10,714 nt of DNA from JALZOC01 sp031361295 (GCA_031361295.1 JANMCN010000049.1:1-10714); one strand, 5' to 3'; positions 1-6,332 are shown, counted from the stretch's first letter. Program-made: numbers and translations. The notes: generated by a model from the letters alone, not told the origin.

Positions 1-6
1 CGATTC

Positions 7-381
7 ATGTCCACAGTCACACTCGTAGGTCTGGTCGTCGCGAGCCTTGCCGCGGGCGGCACGGCGCAGGACAAGGCCAAGTCGGATCCTCCCAAGCCGG
101 GGGAGGGGGTCACCGCTCCGACCATCGTGAAAGAGGTGAAGCCCGTCTATACCGACGACGCCAGGAGGGAACGCATTCAGGGCACGGTCGGCATGGACGT
201 CGTCGTTCTGGCTGACGGCACAGTCGGGGACGTAAAGGTCACCACGTCGCTCGATGTCAAATACGGGCTGGACGAGCAGGCCATCAGAGCCGTGAAGCAG
301 TGGACATTCTCGCCCGGCACGAAAGATCAAAAGCCGGTGGACGTGCTCGTGTCGATCGAAATGAGCTTCACGCTCAAATGA
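7..381 (+). CDS. Small secreted TonB C-terminal-domain protein (start possibly upstream of window)
   Basis: The 124-residue reading is a hydrophobic leader (about residues 4-18, then TAQ, a plausible signal-peptidase site near residue 20), a short Lys/Pro-rich linker, and a TonB C-terminal (TonB_C) domain from about residue 38 to the end. The domain shows the family pattern: KPVYTDDARR, then GTVGMDVVVLADGTV, then AIRAVKQWTFSPG near the C-terminus. In TonB this fold contacts outer-membrane receptors. Here there is no long Pro-rich spanning arm, so it may be a periplasmic stand-alone TonB-C module rather than a complete energy transducer. The frame is open to the left edge (an Arg-Phe pair precedes the ATG), and the leader as read lacks the usual basic residues. 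The true start is therefore probably a few codons to the left, outside the window. It converges on groEL. Confidence 0.8.
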   Translation: MSTVTLVGLVVASLAAGGTAQDKAKSDPPKPGEGVTAPTIVKEVKPVYTDDARRERIQGTVGMDVVVLADGTVGDVKVTTSLDVKYGLDEQAIRAVKQWTFSPGTKDQKPVDVLVSIEMSFTLK

Positions 382-416
382 AAAAAAGCCGGCCGGGATT
401 GCTCCCAGCCGGCCTT
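381..416 (-). terminator. Rho-independent terminator of groES-groEL, overlapping the TonB-C gene stop
   Basis: Arms 388-398 and 403-413 form an 11-bp GC-rich stem with a TTGC loop (399-402). The pair 394/407 is a mismatch read on the plus strand but a G-U wobble in minus-strand RNA. On the minus strand the stem is followed by seven T (387-381), the classic intrinsic-terminator arrangement, 29 bases past the groEL stop. On the plus strand the trailing sequence is only CTTAGCATTT, so termination of the TonB-C gene would be weaker. The T-tract shares one base with the TonB-C stop codon (379-381). Confidence 0.85.
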
Positions 417-441
417 AGCATTTCTCTGAGCCCTGAGCCTT

Positions 442-2073
442 TTAGTACATTCCGCCCATGCCGCCGCCGCCACCGCCCTGCATCGGGGCGTCCTTCTTCT
501 CTTCGGGGAGGTCGCACACCAGCGCTTCGGTCGTGAGCAGCAGGGACGCGATGGACGAGGCGTTCTGGAGCGCGGAGCGGACGACCTTCGTCGGGTCGAT
601 GACTCCGGCCGCCACCATGTCTTCGTACTTGTCGGTCGCCGCGTTGTAGCCTTCGCCCGCGTTCTTGGCTTCCTTCACGCGCGCCACGACGATGGAGCCT
701 TCCTGGCCTGCGTTGGTCGCGATCCAGCGAAGCGGCTCTTCGATCGCCTTGCGGATCAGTTCGAGGCCGACCTTCTGATCACCCTCGAGCTTCAGGCTGT
801 CGAGCGCCTTTGCCGCGCGGATGAGCGCGACGCCGCCGCCGGGGACGATGCCTTCCTCGACCGCCGCCTTCGTCGCGTGCATCGCGTCCTCGACGCGCGC
901 CTTCTTCTCCTTCATCTCGGTTTCGGTAGCCGCACCGACCTTGATGACGGCCACGCCGCCGACCAGCTTCGCGAGCCGCTCCTGGAGCTTCTCACGGTCG
1001 TAGTCCGACGTGGTCTCTTCGACCTGCGTCCGGATCTGCTTGACGCGGCCCTCGAGGTCCTTGGACCCGCCCGACCCTTCGACGATGGTCGTGTTGTCCT
1101 TGTTGATCGTGACCTTCTTGGCCTTGCCGAGGTCCTCGAGCTTGATGTTCTCGAGCTTGATCCCGAGGTCTTCCGTCAGCGCGCGGCCGCCCGTGAGGAT
1201 CGCGATGTCCTCGAGCATGGCCTTGCGGCGATCACCGAAGCCGGGCGCCTTGACGGCGACCGCCTGGAGCGTGCCGCGCAGCTTGTTGACGACGAGGGTG
1301 GCGAGCGCTTCGCCATCGACGTCCTCGGCGATGATCACGAGCGGCCGGCCGGCGCGCGCGACCTGCTCGAGCAGCGGCAGCAGGTCCTTCATCGTGCTGA
1401 TCTTCTTCTCGTGGATCAGGATGACCGGATTCTCGAGCACCACTTCCATGCGCTCGGGGTCGGTGACGAAGTAGGGGGAGAGGTAACCGCGGTCGAACTG
1501 CATGCCTTCGACGACTTCGAGCGAGGTCTCGAGCGTCCGGGCTTCCTCGACGGTGATGACGCCGTCCTTGCCGACCTTCTCCATCGCCTCCGCGATGATC
1601 TTGCCGATCGTCTCGTCGCTGTTCGCCGAGATCGTGCCGACCTGCGCGATCATGTTGCCCGCGACGGGCTTCGACTGGCTCTTGAGCGACGCGATGACCG
1701 CCTCGACCGCCTTCTCGATGCCGCGCTTCAGTTCCATCGGGTTCGCGCCGGCGACGACGTTCTTCGCGCCTTCGCGGAAGATCGCCTGGGCGAGCACGGT
1801 GGCGGTCGTCGTGCCGTCACCCGCGATGTCGGACGTCTTGCTCGCGACTTCGCGCACCATCTGGGCGCCCATGTTCTCGAGCGGATCCTTCAGGTCGATT
1901 TCCTTCGCGACGGTGACGCCGTCCTTCGTGATCGTGGGCGATCCGAACTTCTTGTCGAGGACGACGTTGCGACCCTTGGGGCCGAGCGTGACCTTGACCG
2001 CGTTCGCGAGCTGGTTGACGCCGCGCAGAATCGCCTGGCGCGACTCTTCGCCGTAAATAATCTGCTTTGCCAT
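442..2073 (-). CDS. groEL: Chaperonin GroEL (Hsp60, 60 kDa subunit)
   Basis: GroEL forms the cytoplasmic double-ring cage in which proteins fold under ATP hydrolysis with the GroES lid. The 543-residue product has the usual bacterial length and shows family motifs throughout. These include the nucleotide-site LGPKGRN (30-36), TKDGVTVAKEI (49-59), GDGTTT (85-90, with Asp86 matching the catalytic aspartate Asp87 of E. coli), and VPGGG in the second equatorial segment. The C-terminal tail is Gly/Met rich and ends GGMGGMY. The ATG has GGAG nine bases upstream on the coding strand. It lies 88 nt downstream of groES, with no promoter or terminator obvious in that gap, so the two are probably co-transcribed from the CIRCE-controlled promoter upstream of groES. 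The gene looks intact and ordinary. Long open frames on the opposite strand are codon-usage shadows. Confidence 0.99.
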   Translation of the reverse strand: MAKQIIYGEESRQAILRGVNQLANAVKVTLGPKGRNVVLDKKFGSPTITKDGVTVAKEIDLKDPLENMGAQMVREVASKTSDIAGDGTTTATVLAQAIFREGAKNVVAGANPMELKRGIEKAVEAVIASLKSQSKPVAGNMIAQVGTISANSDETIGKIIAEAMEKVGKDGVITVEEARTLETSLEVVEGMQFDRGYLSPYFVTDPERMEVVLENPVILIHEKKISTMKDLLPLLEQVARAGRPLVIIAEDVDGEALATLVVNKLRGTLQAVAVKAPGFGDRRKAMLEDIAILTGGRALTEDLGIKLENIKLEDLGKAKKVTINKDNTTIVEGSGGSKDLEGRVKQIRTQVEETTSDYDREKLQERLAKLVGGVAVIKVGAATETEMKEKKARVEDAMHATKAAVEEGIVPGGGVALIRAAKALDSLKLEGDQKVGLELIRKAIEEPLRWIATNAGQEGSIVVARVKEAKNAGEGYNAATDKYEDMVAAGVIDPTKVVRSALQNASSIASLLLTTEALVCDLPEEKKDAPMQGGGGGGMGGMY

Positions 2074-2161
2074 ATCTCTTGTCTCCGTCGGTAATTGAAT
2101 CCACTCTGACGCTGACGCGGTACTGACGTGCCGCGCTACGGATGTCTCTCGCGGTGACGAC

Positions 2162-2479
2162 CTACTTCGTGACGACGCCGAGGATCTCTTCCTCGCGCAT
2201 GATCAGGTACTCGTCGCCGTCCATCTTGATTTCCTGGCCGGAGTACTTGCCGAACAGGATCGTGTCGCCTTCCTTCACGTCGAGCGGCGTGATCTTGCCG
2301 TCCTTCTCGACCTTGCCCTTGCCGACGGCAATGACCTTGCCCTGCTGGGGCTTTTCCTTCGCGGTGTCCGGGATGATGATCCCGCCGACCTTCTGTTCCC
2401 CCTCTTCCAGACGCTGCACGATGACGCGGTCGTGCAAGGGGCGAATCTTCACGGCAGTTGCGGTTGCGGTAGTGGCCAT
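2162..2479 (-). CDS. groES: Co-chaperonin GroES (Hsp10)
   Basis: GroES is the heptameric lid that caps the GroEL cage. The 105-residue protein shows IRPLHDRVIVQRLE (12-25), the mobile loop with VGGIIIP (31-37) that docks onto GroEL, and a C-terminal block containing DEYLIMREEEILGVV. The first nine residues (Met then an Ala/Thr-rich run) are longer than in E. coli GroES, a common minor variation. The start is supported by a purine-rich GGAGAAAAGG tract at 2492-2483, directly upstream of the ATG. It is the first gene of the groES-groEL operon. The predicted 5' leader is about 140 nt and contains two GC-rich hairpins. Confidence 0.98.
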   Translation of the reverse strand: MATTATATAVKIRPLHDRVIVQRLEEGEQKVGGIIIPDTAKEKPQQGKVIAVGKGKVEKDGKITPLDVKEGDTILFGKYSGQEIKMDGDEYLIMREEEILGVVTK

Positions 2480-2482
2480 GGA

Positions 2483-2492
2483 CCTTTTCTCC
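2483..2492 (-). promoter_or_regulatory. groES ribosome-binding site
   Basis: Read on the minus strand this is GGAGAAAAGG, three bases before the groES ATG (2479). It contains two possible anti-SD contacts (GGAG and AAGG) and fixes the start choice. Confidence 0.75.
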
Positions 2493-2501
2493 GATGTTTG
2501 T

Positions 2502-2520
2502 GAGGCGGGCGTGCCGCCTC
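2502..2520 (-). other. GC-rich leader hairpin 1 in groES 5' UTR
   Basis: GAGGCGG (2502-2508) and CCGCCTC (2514-2520) form a perfect 7-bp inverted repeat with a 5-nt loop, about 10 nt upstream of the groES Shine-Dalgarno tract. Bases 2503-2509 could instead pair with 2541-2547 (AGGCGGG with CCCGCCT), which excludes both hairpin 1 and hairpin 2. Function is unknown; an effect on mRNA stability or ribosome access is only an inference. Confidence 0.5.
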
Positions 2521-2527
2521 GGTGTAC

Positions 2528-2546
2528 GGCGGGACGACGCCCCGCC
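2528..2546 (-). other. GC-rich leader hairpin 2 in groES 5' UTR
   Basis: GGCGGG (2528-2533) and CCCGCC (2541-2546) form a 6-bp stem with a 7-nt loop, in the transcribed leader between CIRCE and hairpin 1. In such GC-rich DNA a stem this short is weak evidence by itself. Confidence 0.4.
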
Positions 2547-2599
2547 TGCTCCCAAAAGAACCGATATCCGGTGTAAATGAAGCCGTGTGGCTCTGCGGT

Positions 2600-2626
2600 T
2601 TAGCAATCAGCAGATCCGACTGCTAA
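2600..2626. promoter_or_regulatory. CIRCE operator (HrcA-binding site) of groES-groEL
   Basis: TTAGCAATC (2600-2608), nine bases, GACTGCTAA (2618-2626). The CIRCE consensus is TTAGCACTC-N9-GAGTGCTAA, so each half has one mismatch and the spacing is exact. The two halves are complementary at eight of nine positions. The site abuts the -10 box and spans the predicted transcription start, the usual position for HrcA repression. hrcA itself is not in this window. Confidence 0.95.
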
Positions 2627-2653
2627 TTGTATAAGAAGTGCGGCCGGTGTCAA
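2626..2653 (-). promoter_or_regulatory. Sigma70-type promoter of groES-groEL
   Basis: On the minus strand, TTGACA (2653-2648, full consensus) is followed after 16 bases by TACAAT (2631-2626, five of six). The overlapping hexamer TATACA gives only 14 bases of spacing and is less likely. Transcription should start near 2619, inside CIRCE, about 140 nt before the groES ATG. The promoter sits between two CIRCE-like sites. Confidence 0.88.
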
Positions 2654-2677
2654 GCAGTCTGGCGGTGCGAGTGCTAA
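2651..2677. promoter_or_regulatory. Second CIRCE-like site, one perfect and one degenerate half
   Basis: CAAGCAGTC (2651-2659), nine bases, GAGTGCTAA (2669-2677). The right half is a perfect CIRCE half-site and the left half matches at six of nine positions, with the canonical 9-base spacing. It overlaps the -35 box (2648-2653) and lies 51 bp centre-to-centre from the main CIRCE, close to five helical turns. Whether HrcA binds here is inference. Confidence 0.6.
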
Positions 2678-2763
2678 ATCAGGCGGGCCCGAACGGCTGG
2701 GCTCGCTCCGGATCCCGAGGTGTCCGGCTGCCCGCTTCCGGCTCCACGCCCCCCGCCTGCCGC

Positions 2764-2808
2764 GCCGCGCGCGTGTGCGGACCGGCGCCGACGCCCCGCG
2801 CACGCGGC
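2764..2808 (-). terminator. Hairpin downstream of the Fis-like gene, possible operon end
   Basis: Arms 2764-2780 and 2796-2808 can form about 13 bp of GC-rich stem if four bases (CGCG) bulge from the longer arm and one G-U pair is allowed. The structure begins about a dozen bases past the Fis-like stop codon (2820). There is no T-tract, so it is at best a non-canonical terminator or 3' stability hairpin for the DUF4097-purC-Fis transcript. It would also separate that transcript from the groES promoter. Confidence 0.4.
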
Positions 2809-2819
2809 AGCCCCGGCCG

Positions 2820-3038
2820 CTAATCCCGAATCCCGGCTCGCTTGATTCGGTATTCGCTGATCTTGCGCGCGATGGTGTTGCGGTGCATGCCGAGCAGATC
2901 GGCCGCATCCCCGACGCTGCCCTTCGACCGCTGGAGCGCCCGCGCGATGAACATCTTCTCGAACTCGCGCCGGGCGTCGTCGTAGAGCACCCCCTTGTCC
3001 AGGAGGTCCTGCACCAGTTTTTCCAATTGATCGCGCAC
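2820..3038 (-). CDS. Stand-alone Fis-type helix-turn-helix protein (72 aa)
   Basis: The protein has a short acidic/amphipathic N-terminus (residues 1-25), then a Fis/NtrC-C-terminal-type (HTH_8) domain: FEKMFIARAL (26-35), GSVGDAADLLGMHRNTIARK (40-59) and a final EYRI. The same layout ends the NtrX-like protein in this window (FEREYILRAL, then NMSRTAEALGVERSNLYRK). It is therefore a DNA-binding module without receiver or AAA+ domains, of the size expected for a small Fis-like nucleoid or regulatory protein. The start is GTG at 3038, two bases after the purC stop (3041-3043), so translation is probably coupled to purC. No strong Shine-Dalgarno is visible. Fis-family genes lie beside purH in several gamma- and betaproteobacteria; here the partner is purC. 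Its targets are unknown. Confidence 0.85.
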   Translation of the reverse strand: MRDQLEKLVQDLLDKGVLYDDARREFEKMFIARALQRSKGSVGDAADLLGMHRNTIARKISEYRIKRAGIRD

Positions 3039-3040
3039 GG

Positions 3041-3967
3041 CTACTGGAGCTCGCGTCCGGAAAGGAGACGGAACGCGTCGATGTACTTCTCGCGAGTGCG
3101 GCGAACCACGTCATCCGGCAGCGAGGGCACGGGAGGCTGCTTGTTCCACCGGATCTCTTCCAGGTAGTCGCGGACGAACTGCTTGTCGAAACTCGGCTGG
3201 CCGCGTCCCGGTTCATACGAGGACCGGGGCCAGAAGCGGGACGAGTCCGGTGTGAGGACTTCATCGATGAGCACGACGTCGGTCGCCGGGTGACCTGATT
3301 CGACGAGGCCAAACTCGAACTTCGTGTCGGCGATGATGATGCCTTTCGACTCCGCGTGTTCGGTCCCGCGACGGTAGATCTCGAGCGTCAGTGATTTCAA
3401 CCTGGCCACCAGGTCCGTCCCGACCAGGCGTCCGGCCTCTTCCTCGCTGATGTTCACGTCATGACCCGTGTCGGCCTTGGTGGCGGGCGTGAAAATCGGT
3501 TCGGGGAGGCGCTCCGACTCGCGCAGCCCGGCGGGGAGCGTGACGCCGCACACGCTGCCGCTCTGCTGGTATTCCTTCCAGCCCGAGCCCGAGAGATACC
3601 CGCGGGCGACGCACTCGATTGGTATCGGGTCGGTCCGCCGCGCGAGCATGGTCCGGCCGCGGAGGATGTCGCGATGCGGGCGTGCGGACTCGGGGAACTC
3701 GTCCACGTCGAGCGAAATCAGATGGTGGGGCACGAGGTCGCCGATCCGTTCGAACCAGAACCCCGACAGCTGTGTCAGGACCTTGCCCTTGTCCGGGATG
3801 CCCGACCCGAGCACGTAATCGAAAGCGGAGATTCGGTCGGTCGCGATGATGAGCAACCCGGCCTCTCCGGACGGCAGCGCGACCTCGTAGACGTCGCGTA
3901 CCTTGCCGCGGCGGTTGAGCGACAGTCCGTCGAGTGACGTTTCGAGCAGGGGAGTGGTGGAGAACAC
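3041..3967 (-). CDS. purC: Phosphoribosylaminoimidazole-succinocarboxamide synthase (SAICAR synthetase, PurC)
   Basis: PurC joins CAIR and aspartate with ATP to give SAICAR in de novo purine synthesis. Family motifs run the whole length: RGKVRDVYEV near the N-terminus, DRISAFDYVLGSGIPDKGKV, ECVARGYLSGSGWKEY, FTPATKADTGHDVNIS, IIADTKFEFGL, IDEVLTPDSSRFWP and FDKQFVRDYLE. At 308 residues it is the long form (about 300 aa, as in yeast Ade1) rather than the short E. coli form of 237. I chose the GTG at 3967 because GAGG lies five bases upstream and family homology begins just after it. The frame stays open to a TTG at 4018, which would add 17 basic, non-conserved residues without a visible Shine-Dalgarno. 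It is probably co-transcribed with the DUF4097 gene before it and the Fis-like gene after it. Confidence 0.97.
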   Translation of the reverse strand: MFSTTPLLETSLDGLSLNRRGKVRDVYEVALPSGEAGLLIIATDRISAFDYVLGSGIPDKGKVLTQLSGFWFERIGDLVPHHLISLDVDEFPESARPHRDILRGRTMLARRTDPIPIECVARGYLSGSGWKEYQQSGSVCGVTLPAGLRESERLPEPIFTPATKADTGHDVNISEEEAGRLVGTDLVARLKSLTLEIYRRGTEHAESKGIIIADTKFEFGLVESGHPATDVVLIDEVLTPDSSRFWPRSSYEPGRGQPSFDKQFVRDYLEEIRWNKQPPVPSLPDDVVRRTREKYIDAFRLLSGRELQ

Positions 3968-4038
3968 GGTGACCTCGCGGGAACGGAGAAGCTTACCGAG
4001 GCGCGGCGGGCGAGTCAAATGCCGAGCGCGCCCGCGGG

Positions 4039-5151
4039 TCAGCGGTCGCGGATGGTGATGTCCGCACGCGCGCTGCGGATCGTCAGGACAGGCCCGCCGC
4101 CGTGCACAGCGCCCGCCGCGCGGTGCTCCGCGCCGTTCGTCGCGATCGGCAGCGTGTCCCCGGGAAGCGTGATGTCGCCGCGCGTGGCCAGCGCATCGAG
4201 CTGATACCCGCCGGCCGCAGGCGTGATCTCGACAGAGCCGCCGCCGTCGCTATATACGGCGAGCGGCGCGGCCCGGTCAGCCACGATCTCAAGGTCGGAG
4301 TTGTGCACGTCGATCCGCGCCTCCGTCTGGAGCCCTCGGACCGTGACCGAGCCGGAGACGGCATTCACACGCAGGACGCCCGAGGCCTTCTGGAGCTTGT
4401 CGAGCGTGACGTCCGCGCCCTGCGAGTCGATATCGATCGCGCCGGCCAGGTCTGTGGCCCGCAGTTCCCCCGAGCGGATGTTCACCGACGTCTCGCCGCG
4501 GACACGCTCGACCTGCACGTCCGAGTTCATGCTCGTGAGGCGAACCGACGCGCACTCGGCGATGCGCAGCTCGCCGCCCCGGTGCGTGCCGGTGACCTTG
4601 CCGGCGATACTTCGAATGCGCGCTTCGCCCCGGGTGGAGGAGAGCTCGACCCCCGCGACGCCGGTGACGACGACCGGCCCGCCGCTCGCTTCGAGCGTGA
4701 CCTGCAGGCGCGCGGGGATCTTCAGCGTGAGCCGCAGCGTCCGCTGGGTTCCGGCGCGCGGATACACCACGCCCGCGACCACGCGGCTCCCCGTACCCTC
4801 CACATGTAGCGTTGTTTCCTGTGCGAGCCGCTGCGCCTCGTCGTCGTCGAAGCCGCTCGACTGCACGCGAAGCTCCGCCTCGATGTCGGGGCGATCTTCG
4901 CCGACGATCGTCAGCTCGCCCATCCGGGAGTTCACCCTGAGTTCGGCCACGGCTGAATCGACCGGATGGCGGGTCGTGGTCGTGGACTCGGCATGTGCGC
5001 GGTTTCCGCGCACATGCCGCCTGAAATTTTCGACCAGCTGCCCCAGGGAAAAGCTCTGCTCGCCAGGTGCCGGCGGAGGCGCCGACACGTGGTACACGAT
5101 CGTGCCGGCGATCAAGAACCCCAGGATGAGCAGTAACTCACGTTTACCCAT
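4039..5151 (-). CDS. Membrane-anchored DUF4097-type beta-repeat protein
   Basis: The 370-residue protein starts with MGKREL and one hydrophobic segment (about residues 5-22), then a Pro-rich linker and a long region of short beta-strand repeats. Examples are GELTIVGEDRPDIEAEL, GGPVVVTGVAGVELSSTRG, VTLDKLQKASGVLRVNAVSG and SGSVTVRGL. Such strand-turn repeats are typical of the DUF4097 (putative adhesin) family, predicted to form a right-handed beta-helix-like fold. The N-terminal segment suggests an uncleaved anchor or signal peptide, with the repeats outside the cytoplasm. The biochemical role is unknown. I chose the ATG at 5151 because it directly precedes the membrane segment; the frame is open to 5253, but that extension is not protein-like. 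The stop lies 71 bases before the preferred purC start. A perfect 14-bp inverted repeat lies in the coding sequence near residue 50. Confidence 0.82.
   Translation of the reverse strand: MGKRELLLILGFLIAGTIVYHVSAPPPAPGEQSFSLGQLVENFRRHVRGNRAHAESTTTTRHPVDSAVAELRVNSRMGELTIVGEDRPDIEAELRVQSSGFDDDEAQRLAQETTLHVEGTGSRVVAGVVYPRAGTQRTLRLTLKIPARLQVTLEASGGPVVVTGVAGVELSSTRGEARIRSIAGKVTGTHRGGELRIAECASVRLTSMNSDVQVERVRGETSVNIRSGELRATDLAGAIDIDSQGADVTLDKLQKASGVLRVNAVSGSVTVRGLQTEARIDVHNSDLEIVADRAAPLAVYSDGGGSVEITPAAGGYQLDALATRGDITLPGDTLPIATNGAEHRAAGAVHGGGPVLTIRSARADITIRDR
4989..5019. repeat. Perfect 14-bp inverted repeat with TTT/AAA loop, inside the DUF4097 gene
   Basis: Arms CGGCATGTGCGCGG (4989-5002) and CCGCGCACATGCCG (5006-5019) are exact reverse complements separated by three bases. 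In the coding direction the arms encode the residues around HVRGNRAHA, just after the membrane anchor. The mRNA would form a very stable hairpin with an AAA loop. Read as plus-strand RNA, TTTT follows 10 bases later, which is too far for a standard terminator. Confidence 0.9.
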
Positions 5152-5255
5152 AGACTTGGAGCCTGACCTTGTAGTAGAGTTCGCCGGGAAGTCCGGCCGA
5201 GGCTGGACGGGCCCTACCGAGCACTCCCCGGATTTTAATCCCGACTGCACCACGC
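5152..5255. promoter_or_regulatory. Divergent intergenic spacer between DUF4097 and flippase-like genes
   Basis: This 104-bp spacer must hold the promoters of both divergent units unless they start elsewhere. The only AT-rich island is GATTTTAATC (5231-5240). It offers TTTAAT as a -10-like hexamer for the plus strand, or TAAAAT for the minus strand, but I see no matching -35 box for either. A 7-bp hairpin with one G-U pair (5191-5197 with 5202-5208) is also present. No promoter can be called with confidence. Confidence 0.3.
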
Positions 5256-6332
5256 ATGCGGCCAGCTGTTCGCACCGTACTTATATTTCTGCTCACGATT
5301 GGGCTGTTAGGCTTTGCCTTTCGCCATACGGACGTTGCCGGCGTCTGGGCCGAGACCCGTCGCGCCAACGGTCGTCTGCTGAGCGTCGCCCTGGTCGTCA
5401 CCGGGCTGACGTACGCGATGCGGGCCTGGCGGTGGCAGTCTCTCCTGGCTCCGATTGGGGCGACGCGATTTGTGAACGCCTTCACCACGACGGTGATCGG
5501 GTTTGCGGCAAGCGCGCTTCTGCCGGCGCGGGCGGGAGAGGTGGTGCGCCCGTATCTGCTGGCCCGGCGTGAAGGGCTGAACCCGGCGTCCACCTTCGCC
5601 ACGATCGTGCTCGAACGCCTGCTCGATCTCGCCACGGTGCTGTTGCTGTTTTCGGCGTTTGTCTTTACCGTGGGACCGGGCGTCGTTTCTGGCGACCCCG
5701 GGCAACTGGCGCGGGTGAAACTCGGTGGCGGCGTGGCGGCGGCGGCCGCCCTCGGCGGCCTGGGTGTGCTCTTTGCGCTGGCGGGCCATCCCGAACGACT
5801 GGGGCGGGCGGCGCTGCGCGTCGAACGGGTGCTGCCCGCCCGGCTTGCGCGGCTGGTCGCGAGCCTGGTCGAGACCTTCGCGCAGGGGCTCGCGGTGATG
5901 CGCGATCCGGCACGCCTCATTGCGGCACTTGCGCTGTCCTTCCCGATGTGGCTGTCGATTGCCGCGGGGATCTGGCTGACCTCCCGGGCATTTCACATTA
6001 CGTTTCCTTATACGGCTTCGTTCCTGGTGATGACGATTCTCGTGGTGGGGGTGGCGGCCCCTACGCCCGGGGCGATTGGCGGATTTCATCTCGCGTACCA
6101 GTTCGCGGTGACGACGTTCTTCGGCGCGGATCCCGATCGCGCGACCGGCGCCGCGATCGTGCTGCACGCGATTTCGTTCGTCCCGGTGACGCTGCTCGGG
6201 GTGGTGTTCATGATGCGGGAAGGCTTGACGCTGACGGGCGCACGCCGGATGGCCGAGGAGGCCTCCGCGCGTCCGGCAGGCGGGACGGCAGGCATGGCGC
6301 CGGCCAGTGGGCGGGAGAAGAGCGCGCGATGA
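5256..6332 (+). CDS. Flippase-like integral membrane protein (LPG_synthase_TM / UPF0104 family)
   Basis: The 358-residue protein is very hydrophobic, with about seven to eight membrane segments. The first is residues 7-22 and the second spans about 41-60 and ends RAWRW. It carries the family hallmark LLPARAGEVVRPYLLARREG (88-107), followed by TFATIVLERLLDL. Late segments include a Gly/Pro-rich TPGAIGGFHLAYQF motif. This family matches the membrane half of MprF-type lysyl-phosphatidylglycerol synthases without the aminoacyltransferase domain. Members are proposed lipid or lipid-linked substrate flippases, but the substrate here cannot be told. The C-terminus is a short polar Ala/Gly tail. No Shine-Dalgarno is visible before the ATG. 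Its stop overlaps the nrdR start (ATGA, 6329-6332), making it the first gene of the plus-strand cluster. Confidence 0.85.
   Translation: MRPAVRTVLIFLLTIGLLGFAFRHTDVAGVWAETRRANGRLLSVALVVTGLTYAMRAWRWQSLLAPIGATRFVNAFTTTVIGFAASALLPARAGEVVRPYLLARREGLNPASTFATIVLERLLDLATVLLLFSAFVFTVGPGVVSGDPGQLARVKLGGGVAAAAALGGLGVLFALAGHPERLGRAALRVERVLPARLARLVASLVETFAQGLAVMRDPARLIAALALSFPMWLSIAAGIWLTSRAFHITFPYTASFLVMTILVVGVAAPTPGAIGGFHLAYQFAVTTFFGADPDRATGAAIVLHAISFVPVTLLGVVFMMREGLTLTGARRMAEEASARPAGGTAGMAPASGREKSAR

Larger units (their letters stand above)
2480..2819. other. 340-bp gene-free stretch upstream of groES (control region)
   Basis: Reading toward groES on the minus strand, this stretch holds a GC-rich tract, a hairpin just past the Fis-like gene (2764-2808), a second CIRCE-like site (2651-2677), the promoter -35 and -10 boxes (2653-2626), CIRCE (2600-2626), two small leader hairpins (2528-2546 and 2502-2520) and the groES Shine-Dalgarno tract (2483-2492). 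Open frames here (for example around 2638-2823) have no recognisable protein features. Nothing else could be assigned in 2678-2763. Confidence 0.7.

Noticed and set aside
877..2094. 405-codon open frame on the plus strand opposite groEL
   Set aside because: It mirrors groEL codon by codon, is rich in Arg/Asp/Leu as expected from GC-rich antisense frames, and has no domain-like pattern.
2638..2823. Small plus-strand open frame in the groES upstream region
   Set aside because: It crosses part of the promoter and the second CIRCE-like site, is Arg/Gly/Pro-rich as expected of random GC-rich DNA, and has no Shine-Dalgarno or domain.
3968..4018. TTG-initiated N-terminal extension of purC
   Set aside because: The added 17 residues are not like the family and have no Shine-Dalgarno, while the GTG at 3967 has GAGG five bases upstream. 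It cannot be fully excluded.
4223..5572. 449-codon plus-strand frame opposite DUF4097 and overlapping the flippase-like gene
   Set aside because: Ser/Thr/Arg-rich shadow of the DUF4097 gene, and it overlaps a clear membrane-protein gene in another frame.
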